From the NCBI GenBank assembly GCA_942486035.1, contig CALNXK010000070.1, positions 2,180,001 through 2,244,000 on the forward strand: DNA of 64,000 bases, in the 5' to 3' direction. The position numbers and the translations under genes were made by a program. Below the pieces are notes generated by a model. It searched no databases and was not told the DNA's origin. It saw nothing but the letters and a program-made list of their open reading frames with translations. This document shows, one piece after another, positions 62,401 through 64,000 of the stretch. How positions within the stretch are numbered: the first letter of the stretch is position 1; each line of letters starts with the position of its first letter. The stretch is from Porites lobata (lineage: Eukaryota; Cnidaria; Anthozoa; Scleractinia; Poritidae).

Positions 62401-64000
62401 AGGGCGAGACACGTTTGTTCTTTGGTCTTTGAAAGAAATGTCTAAGCCAGCCCTGTATACCACGTAAAAGGCTGGAAAAAGTACTGTATCGCACTTTGCG
62501 CTTGGTTAAATTCATTTCTTGTGATAACCCAATTGCGATTAAAATTGGTAATTAATATTAATATTGCACCAATTACCTCACTCATCTCTGGATTTTCTCT
62601 CTTAAGATTTCCTGCAGCTGAAATGACAGTCTTCACAGCGCGCATACCGAAGTCATAGTGATCCTGAAATTAAACAACGTAAATTATTATGCCAAAGAGA
62701 AGGAAATCACTGGAAACAAAAAAAAATTCATATTGTCTGATACCGCATTCTACTATATTAATCAGTCTCGGCTGGAACCTTACAATCTCTTACGGTAAAG
62801 AACATTGTCTTAATATCAAAATGATATAATGACTCGAGCAAGGGACAATAAAACCTTTAAGTCCCAGACGGCATTTTTACAGAAAGACTCATGGGAAGCC
62901 TCAGTTGTGACCGCATGCTGTCAGGATCAGCAATTTACAGGAGAGAGCGTCCTGTGTGGGGTTGGTTAACGATGGTTAGTGTACTATCTTTCACTATCAA
63001 AAAATTTTATTATGGTAGAAGAACCATTTTCAAAGTAGCAACAACAAATCTCTGTTTACAAACCTGTGAACTAAGCTGCTCTGAGGAGAGTTTGAAAGTG
63101 GTGGTGATTTTCTTGGCCAAGGCTTTTGCTTCAGAAAAACCAAACGAAAACAGACTGATTTCAGCAATCAGTGCGTAGTCAGGAACCATCATGGCAACAG
63201 GACGAAACAAGGCCTGAGGGGAAAATGTTAAAAGTTTCATAAACAACTGGTGTAGAACTGAAATAACGAAGAAATTGCAAAACAAATTGCTCTAGTGTAA
63301 ACTAGCTCTGGGGAACAAGGGTGGCGTAGTGGTGATGGCACTCACATCCCACCAGTGTGGCCCGAATTCAAATCCCGGCGTGGATGCCATACGTGGGTTG
63401 AGTTTGTCGTTGGTTCTCTTTCTTGCCCCGAGAAGTTTTTCTTCGGGTACTCCGGTTTTCTCCTCTCCCCAGAAACCAACATTTCGAAATTCCAGTTCAA
63501 CCAGGAATGGTAGATGAGGAATCAATTCCCATATATGCAACCTCTAAATCGTTCTTTCTTTCTTTATTCATTCATTTACTTATTTGTATCTTTAAAAGTC
63601 CCCACCTTTAGGTTGTCTGGAAGTTCTGTTCTTCCTGCGTATCCAGGATTCATTGTGATGAACACAGCACATGACGGTCTGAGCGCAAGTTCAACTCCTT
63701 CAAACATGAAACGTTCAGCCTGCAAGAAAAGTCGATAAACAACTTGCTTTCTATTGTGTGTTCTCTGACTATAGAAAGAAAGGTTTTGGATAAGTTTGTT
63801 CACAAGGTTAGACTAATTGGTCAAATGCCTTCAACAAGACCGCCCACGAAACATTAGTTCTAGAACGAAATTATTGAATAACTGCCCTCAAATTCTTTTG
63901 GCAGAAATTGCCCACGAATTATCAGAACACTTGCAAAGTCATACCTACCCTAGCTTCCAAAGCTTGCTGTATAGTAGATATCTGTTGAGCCACCACGGAT
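9146..64000 (-). CDS. DNAH1: Axonemal dynein heavy chain 1, C-terminal ~60%, 53 exons
   Basis: This is an ATP-driven motor of the axoneme, the inner-arm dynein heavy chain needed for ciliary and flagellar beating. Exons read right to left; the first (63949 to beyond 64000) is cut by the window and the last ends at stop TAA 9148-9146. Joining the exons gives one frame of about 2,543 residues (human DNAH1 is about 4,265). Assignment to DNAH1 rather than DNAH3, 7 or 12 rests on close resemblance, as I recall the family, in MRAVKTVISAAGNLKREN, KCIQLYETTVVRHGLMLVGP, LLPTPAKSHYTFNLRDLSKV and the end RHWIKRGVALMCALNY. All borders are GT-AG except one GC-AG. A conserved AAA6 segment expected between exons 43 and 44 is not found. 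Introns hold a GPCR gene, a 2.6-kb minisatellite and many small repeats. Domain blocks are listed separately. Confidence 0.97.
9268..10053. repeat. DNAH1 last intron with hAT-like inverted repeats
   Basis: Positions 9591-9663 form one dyad (ATTATTCCTCGAGCCCG against GGGCGAGAGGAATAATTG). Positions 9666-9846 form a second, with AGTAAAATCCAACTAGT and ACTAGTTGGATTTTACT ends, so one element or two adjacent ones of about 255 bp. The interior holds TTTTTTGCCGCCAAAAATCC, but there is no coding potential. Confidence 0.6.
10318..10535. repeat. Dispersed repeat, GGTAAAACG / GTTTTACC family, copy 1
   Basis: It shares the order CAGGTT, GTGGGTGGTAAAACG, CAACATCGCTAT and GTTTTACC-TAGC with 60585-60777. It lies in DNAH1 intron 51/52. 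It is non-coding and probably a transposon remnant. Confidence 0.6.
13936..14070. mobile_element. MITE, TAGCCTGCGAGCAAGCTCTCC ends
   Basis: The left end TAGCCTGCGAGCAAGCTCTC is matched by an imperfect complement (GAGAGCTCGCGCGCAGGC) at 14053-14070. The interior has tandem GAGAGCAGCACGC units. It belongs with the element at 22310-22654. It sits in the intron between exons 46 and 47; the rest of that intron to 15402 holds the next repeat and AT-rich DNA. Confidence 0.65.
14560..14945. repeat. Dispersed repeat family A, copy 1
   Basis: It shares AAAATAACCGCTCAAA, ATACAAAAGAAGGC, GCAATTGTGGTTTTTGAAAA and TTTGTAACGTTTGATAT with copies at 21830-22070 and 23945-24310 (inverted). The ends resemble TTGTGTCACG and TGTCACAGCCCC, so terminal inverted repeats of the GGGGCTGTGTCAC type are likely. 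It is non-coding. Confidence 0.65.
16696..17803. other. DNAH1 intron where an AAA6 exon is expected
   Basis: The flanking exons end with TNAMQ (phase 0) and start with GPRAEAMM (phase 0). No stretch of this 1.1-kb intron on either strand reads as the dynein segment between these motifs. It contains a direct repeat of about 33 bp, at 17530-17562 and 17625-17657 (core GGCAGGATCAGTTCCGACGG). The frame of exon 43 stays open through its donor down to about 17333. Confidence 0.7.
18948..20244. repeat. Intron with (AAAT)n and tRNA-derived SINE
   Basis: Positions 19843-19898 are a clean (AAAT)n microsatellite. Positions 19905-20090 carry a tRNA-like unit with box A-like TAACTCAACTGGTTAGAGC at about 19985 and box B-like GGTTCCAATCC at about 20031. 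It is embedded between inverted flanks (ATCGCAGTTAAAGACGCAAC and GTTGCGTCTTTACTGCGAT). Nothing else was recognised in the intron. Confidence 0.6.
20597..20833 (+). repeat. tRNA-derived SINE family 1, copy 1
   Basis: The head is tRNA-like: box A TTAGCTCAGTCGGTAGAGCG and box B-like GCGTTCGATTC. A body follows with ACTGAGAAATGAAGGTAAT, CCTTTGCCCTG and CTCGTGGCTCGG. A second copy lies at 49812-49985. It is a degenerate retroposon, not a functional tRNA. Confidence 0.75.
20869..21090 (-). repeat. tRNA-derived SINE family 2, copy 1
   Basis: On the minus strand the head has box A-like ATAGCGCAGTGG and a degenerate box B. The body is rich in CTC and TTT, with AAACCAACATTTCC, GGAATGGTAGACG and GCTACCTCTAAATCG at the 3' end. 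It matches 63311-63556 along its full length. Confidence 0.8.
21461..21800. mobile_element. DNA-transposon-like element family B, copy 1
   Basis: The ends resemble AGATT-TAGATTATAAGACGAGGACG and CCTCGTCCTGGAATCTAAAGC. The interior shares GCGCGCGAACCA, CATTTTGGCGGGAAAA and ACTACGAGTTTTAGCGA with the inverted copy at 43140-43495. It is non-autonomous. Confidence 0.6.
21830..22070. repeat. Dispersed repeat family A, copy 2
   Basis: It carries AAAATAACGGCTCAAA, ATACAAAAGAAGGCGAG, CTGCAATTGTGGTTTTTGAA and TTTGTAACGTTATATCGTG, in the same order as 14560-14945. Confidence 0.65.
22310..22654. mobile_element. MITE, TAGCCTGCGAGAAAGCTCTC ends
   Basis: The ends are TAGCCTGCGAGAAAGCTCTC and GAGAGCTTGATCGCAGGCTA. 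Longer imperfect pairing runs inward (GGCGGGACGGGAAAAGGAAGG against CCTTCCTTTTCCCGCCCCGC). The element is 345 bp and GC-rich relative to its surroundings. Overlapping open frames on both strands here come from its composition. Confidence 0.75.
23945..24310. repeat. Dispersed repeat family A, copy 3 (inverted)
   Basis: It begins GGGCTGTGTCACAC and carries ATCAAACGTTACAAATAA, CTTTTGAGCGGTTATTTTTAT-like and AAATTTCG words that are complementary to 14560-14945. Confidence 0.6.
24842..24987. mobile_element. 146-bp Tc1/mariner-pogo-like MITE with TA duplication
   Basis: The ends are CAGTCGAACCTCT and AGAGGTTCAACTG, flanked on both sides by TA (24840-24841 and 24988-24989). The interior repeats CCTCTCTACAATGGCCACT twice. 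CAGT-type ends plus a TA duplication fit the pogo/Tigger branch. It lies in DNAH1 intron 36/37. A truncated relative ends at about 48660 (AGAGGTTCGACTG). Confidence 0.75.
25733..25962. mobile_element. DNA-transposon-like element family C, copy 1
   Basis: It starts GAGAGATTAAGCATCGCG and ends near CTCTAAATCTCTC. The interior has GGCAAACGCAAATTTGTACC, CGTCGTTTACTGTTCATGA and TTTTGGGAAATTCTCAACTTG, complementary to the copy at 47339-47583. Confidence 0.65.
27283..30136. other. Left part of large DNAH1 intron, repeats only
   Basis: It contains a scattered array of TTTTCGGA-like motifs (27870-28075), a near-perfect 31-bp palindrome (28195-28225), (GATC)5 at 28383-28402 and clustered GACGCA/GCGTC words at 28405-28480. 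The remainder is AT-rich. No exon was recognised. Confidence 0.6.
30137..31111 (-). CDS. Class A (rhodopsin-like) GPCR, intronless, nested in DNAH1 intron
   Basis: This 324-residue seven-helix receptor is complete in one exon. Helices lie at about 18-44, 55-82, 92-117, 137-157, 162-188, 223-248 and 262-284. Family marks are GN at 35-36 (N1.50), LAITD with D66 (2.50), DRF at 118-120 (variant of DRY), W146 (4.50), CYTP ending at P240 (6.50, with Tyr where Trp is usual) and NPFLY at 277-281. The TM3-start Cys (3.25) and the TM5 Pro (5.50) are missing and the second extracellular loop is very short. The melanocortin/lysophospholipid/adenosine (MECA) cluster shares these traits. The ligand cannot be told. 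It lies on the DNAH1 strand but should need its own promoter. The stop TGA overlaps an AATAAA. Confidence 0.94.
   Translation of the reverse strand: MISTENSCADVSAPKALSFTTAILSLLFAFVTVPGNFLVCLAVFKDPYKRLKTPFTFFVVNLAITDLIVGMVTEPISVVLHFREGLSLPIGDYVAIIHMSYFISCTASVLSLAALTADRFTAISYPLQYRARLTSRRAFMIVGLIWFVSLTLPFVYFKVGYLVYAFVFANSAIALTFVIFLFTYIRVLRGVRRQVLDWERLRESSQTEENRAQLRAAAFEKNITQAFMVMLGLFLCCYTPSCVMIYIMNLCYSCSCFAIHVLRDLQFVFVLCSSALNPFLYAWRLPNFRKAFVRILRWRRVNEVIVPTSGQESGRINKRAVESA
33288..33970. repeat. Three tandem copies of a 230-240-bp unit
   Basis: Copies begin at about 33288, 33530 and 33762. Each starts with a T-rich run and GTTTCA, then AAGCACTTTTTAAG-like, GGTTTAATTGAACAT-like, TGTGGATTAACAGCGG-like, GTATCTCTTTTCACTCTA-like and AAAGC. 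Copies are clearly diverged, so the duplication is not recent. No open frame is conserved among them. Confidence 0.8.
34861..34911. repeat. (ATT)n microsatellite
   Basis: An uninterrupted ATT run of about 17 units. Similar short arrays lie at 35269-35301 (ATC) and 56416-56459 (ATT). Confidence 0.95.
35455..35670. mobile_element. MITE-like inverted repeat
   Basis: The ends AGTCTGCATAGCTGGCG and CGCCAGCTACAGAGACT are imperfect complements. The interior has further dyads (CGACCGTTTTTGACTGG against ACAAAAACGGCTGCGAG; CTTCCCCAAGAAAC against TTGGGGAGGAGCG). Confidence 0.6.
35894..37385. other. DNAH1 intron 32/33, nothing recognised
   Basis: It contains a 181-codon open frame on the plus strand (35922-36467) without a recognisable domain. 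The remainder is AT-rich DNA. Confidence 0.5.
37923..38040. repeat. Inverted repeat of about 30-bp arms
   Basis: The arms CCCAAAACCCTAGTGATATG and CATATCACTAGGGTTTTGGG extend a little further on both sides. The spacer contains telomere-like CCCTAACC. It lies in DNAH1 intron 31/32. Confidence 0.75.
38384..38509. repeat. AT-rich foldback element, copy 2
   Basis: The ends GTTGCAGTTAATTTGTTATT and AATTGACTGCAAC are complementary. The centre GGTAATGTATGCTAATGAA is identical to that of the copy at 5184-5299. Confidence 0.75.
38821..41403. repeat. 2.6-kb minisatellite of decamer GGGGTTACAR
   Basis: The consensus alternates GGGGTTACAA and GGGGTTACAG with period 10 bp, so about 258 units, with point variants and occasional indels. 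Variation is greatest before about 39560. The G-rich strand is the plus strand, so the DNAH1 transcript contains the C-rich complement with frequent TAA. Every plus frame lacking an indel is open and encodes a rotation of one decapeptide (GLQGVTRGYK-like), which explains several spurious open frames. It sits between exons 30 and 31 of the microtubule-binding domain. Confidence 0.98.
43140..43495. mobile_element. DNA-transposon-like element family B, copy 2
   Basis: The ends GAGACCTTTAGATTCGAGGA and TACTAGAATCTAAAGGACTC are imperfect complements. The interior is complementary to 21461-21800 (CGCTAAAACTCGTAGTAG, TTCCCGCTAAAATGACG, GCGCGCGC). It lies in DNAH1 intron 27/28. Confidence 0.7.
45048..45245. 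mobile_element. Palindromic MITE, ATTGACCACTCCAGAAAATACC ends
   Basis: The terminal inverted repeats (start ATTGACCACTCCAGAAAATA; end complementary) run about 45 bp inward and include CATACCATAATGCTCTTTG. The element is 198 bp and lies in DNAH1 intron 25/26. Confidence 0.75.
45482..45851. mobile_element. MITE related to 45048-45245
   Basis: The ends CAAATAGGAATTAATTAGGC and GCCTAATTAATTCCTATTTG are exact complements. The interior shares AACTTGAAAACAATGCTTATG and AATTTTGGGG with the element at 45048-45245, so the two are relatives inserted about 240 bp apart. Confidence 0.75.
46161..46194. repeat. (GACGGC)n short array
   Basis: About five GACGGC or GGCGAC units in a row, directly left of the element at 46212. 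Confidence 0.85.
46212..46390. mobile_element. hAT-like MITE, ATAGAGTGTATTCAC ends
   Basis: The ends ATAGAGTGTATTCACATGAC and GAGTGAAAACACTCTAT are complementary apart from a few bases. The element is about 179 bp. It contains GGCGGCCATATTGGAGTCCC and a near-repeat ACGGCCATGATGGTGTCCC. Confidence 0.7.
47339..47583. mobile_element. DNA-transposon-like element family C, copy 2
   Basis: The ends AGAGAGTTTAAGCATCACGT and ACGTGATGCTTAACCTCTCT are clear terminal inverted repeats. The interior dyads include GGCAAACGGCAAACG and CAAATTTGCGTTTGCC. It is a sibling of 25733-25962 and lies in DNAH1 intron 24/25, in which no exon was missed as judged by frame continuity. Confidence 0.75.
49812..49985 (+). 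repeat. tRNA-derived SINE family 1, copy 2
   Basis: The head has box A TTAGCTCAGTCGGTAGACCG, CTGTAGA in the anticodon-loop position (Tyr-like) and box B GGTTCGATAC. The tail has AACTGAGAAATGAACGAACT, GCCTTTGCCCTA and CGTGTGGCTCGGGTGACC, as in 20597-20833. Confidence 0.78.
50055..50235. repeat. Foldback with adjoining tRNA-like unit
   Basis: Positions 50055-50169 are an inverted repeat (GGGGTCAATTTAATAAAACT against AGTTTTAGTAAATTGACCCC). On the minus strand, 50235-50165 reads as a tRNA-like unit (box A ATAGCGCAGACGG, box B AGTTCGATTCC). It is probably a composite SINE remnant. Confidence 0.6.
50835..51135. repeat. ACTGGCTG minisatellite with higher-order unit
   Basis: Units of 8 bp (GACTGGCA, GACTGGCT) form a longer unit of about 75-80 bp, repeated almost exactly at about 50915-50985 and 50992-51060. 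It ends in (GACT)n. It lies in DNAH1 intron 18/19. Confidence 0.85.
52637..52769. repeat. Foldback element, ATGTTGTGGTTCAAATTTTA ends
   Basis: The ends ATGTTGTGGTTCAAATTTTA and AATTGAACCACAACA are complementary. TTTATTTCCCTTTGTTT pairs with its complement inside. A diverged relative is at about 54796-54895 (GTTGTGGTCCAATTTTATCC ... GAACCACAGCAT). Confidence 0.7.
53511..53590 (+). repeat. tRNA-Arg-like pseudogene or SINE head
   Basis: It has box A GTGGCGCAATAGATAACGCG and box B GGTTCGACTCC with a good T-arm (CTGGG against TCCAG). The anticodon arm CTGACACTTCAG has only a four-base loop, and the acceptor ends do not pair. A T-rich run follows at 53588, resembling a Pol III terminator. It is not a functional tRNA as read. 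Confidence 0.55.
54982..55327. repeat. 346-bp long inverted repeat
   Basis: The arms run from AGGATGCCCGGGGGGGAATG to CCCCCCTGGGCATCCT and include TTTCGTTTGTATTTTCGAGC, AAGATTGTAATGGG and GGCGATCATTATT with complements on the other arm, so the arms are about 150 bp. The spacer is about 40 bp. It lies in DNAH1 intron 15/16. Confidence 0.8.
57703..58587. other. DNAH1 intron 10/11 with degraded repeats
   Basis: Positions 57905-57985 resemble the tRNA-derived unit at 19985-20070 (GTTGCGCCCAGTCGCCGCAA, AGGTCAGAGCTCTAATCC). Positions 58068-58115 are TTTA-rich. Another B-box-like GGTTTGAACCTC lies at about 58264. No exon was seen. Confidence 0.5.
60585..60868. repeat. GGTAAAACG family repeat, copy 2, interrupted by a foldback
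   Basis: The order of motifs is as in 10318-10535 (CAGGTTCAATTCTTGGGTGG, TAAAACGCACATCGCTAT, CCCGTTTTACCGTAG). The 74-bp hairpin 60778-60851 is inserted near its right end and duplicates GTTTTACCG. Confidence 0.6.
60778..60851. mobile_element. 74-bp foldback insertion with 9-bp target duplication
   Basis: The terminal arms start TAGCCTACGTGTAGCCGCAC and pair with 60824-60851 with one mismatch over about 28 bp, around a spacer of under 20 nt. GTTTTACCG flanks it at 60769-60777 and 60852-60860. It lies only 38 bp from the donor side of DNAH1 exon 6 (60889). It has no coding capacity. Confidence 0.8.
61385..61754. mobile_element. Inverted-repeat element with hammerhead-like motifs
   Basis: The outer arms GAGTATGATCGTCCGGG and CCCGGACGATCATTCTC, the middle arms GACTGACGTTTCGACAACCT and GGTTGTCGAAACGTTAGTC, and the inner arms GATGGTATTAAACTCTG and CAGAGTTTAATACCATC make a long foldback. 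Each arm contains CTCTGAAGATGA ... GTCGAAACG. It resembles non-autonomous retroelement or foldback families; a Penelope-like origin is only a guess. It lies in DNAH1 intron 5/6. Confidence 0.65.
63311..63556 (+). repeat. tRNA-derived SINE family 2, copy 2
   Basis: The head has box A GGTGGCGTAGTGGTGATGGC and box B-like AATTCAAATCCC. The body matches 20869-21090 (minus) through AAACCAACATTTCGAAATTCC, GGAATGGTAGATG and CAACCTCTAAATCG. A T-rich simple tail (TTCTTTCTTT) follows. It lies in DNAH1 intron 2/3. Confidence 0.82.

Larger units (their letters stand above)
59087..64000 (-). other. DNAH1: DNAH1 exons 1-9: end of AAA1 and AAA2
   Basis: Exons: 64000-63949 (partial), 63719-63606, 63213-63064, 62663-62577, 62209-62103, 61060-60889, 60469-60315, 59985-59808, 59281-59087 (window residues 1-403). 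AAA1 contributes AVFITMNPGYAGRTELPDNL, its sensor-I region. AAA2 has the Walker A GPTGSGKT at the end of exon 6 and a Walker-B-region stretch YVFDGPVDAVWIENMNTVLD in exon 8. ASPATVSRCGMVYLEP in exon 9 is the classic AAA2 tail. The donor after exon 5 is GTTAGT, which puts FPHVK in frame with EQPIDYGDL. AAA2 therefore keeps an intact nucleotide-binding loop. Confidence 0.96.

Noticed and set aside
1..64000. Contamination by symbiont or bacterial DNA
   Set aside because: Spliced animal genes span most of the window and repeats are shared from end to end.

Overview
The window is nuclear DNA of an animal, most likely an anthozoan cnidarian such as a stony coral. The evidence is short exons split by AT-rich introns with GT-AG borders, animal gene families (axonemal dynein, CENP-S, a rhodopsin-like receptor), and dense small inverted-repeat elements and tRNA-derived SINEs. 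No bacterial operon, CRISPR array or viral gene was seen.

Layout. Positions 1-3268 hold only repeats and AT-rich DNA. Positions 3269-4088 (minus) carry a small gene I do not recognise. Its start codon lies 262 bp from that of CENPS (MHF1), which reads rightward at 4351-7469 in six exons, so the two probably share a bidirectional promoter. Positions 7470-9145 are intergenic and repeat-rich. From 9146 to the right edge the minus strand is one gene, the axonemal dynein heavy chain DNAH1. I can place 53 coding exons covering about 2,543 residues, from the end of AAA1 through AAA2, AAA3, AAA4, the stalk with its microtubule-binding domain, AAA5, AAA6 and the natural C-terminus. The N-terminal tail, linker and AAA1 P-loop lie beyond position 64000.

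The 8.5-kb DNAH1 intron 27283-35761 contains a complete single-exon class A GPCR gene on the same strand (30137-31111). The intron 38658-41978, which splits the microtubule-binding domain, carries a 2.6-kb minisatellite of the decamer GGGGTTACAR.

Main oddities. The conserved segment of DNAH1 AAA6 between exons 43 and 44 (about 65 residues expected) is not visible in the 1.1-kb intron where it should lie, although the flanking exons are in frame with each other. One DNAH1 intron has a GC-AG border. Two very short, near-perfect foldback insertions have clean 8- and 9-bp target duplications. One inverted-repeat element carries hammerhead-ribozyme-like core motifs in both arms. A 230-240-bp unit is tandemly triplicated beside the nested receptor. 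I found no novel multi-gene system. All assignments come from reading translations, splice sites and motifs by eye, without database searches.
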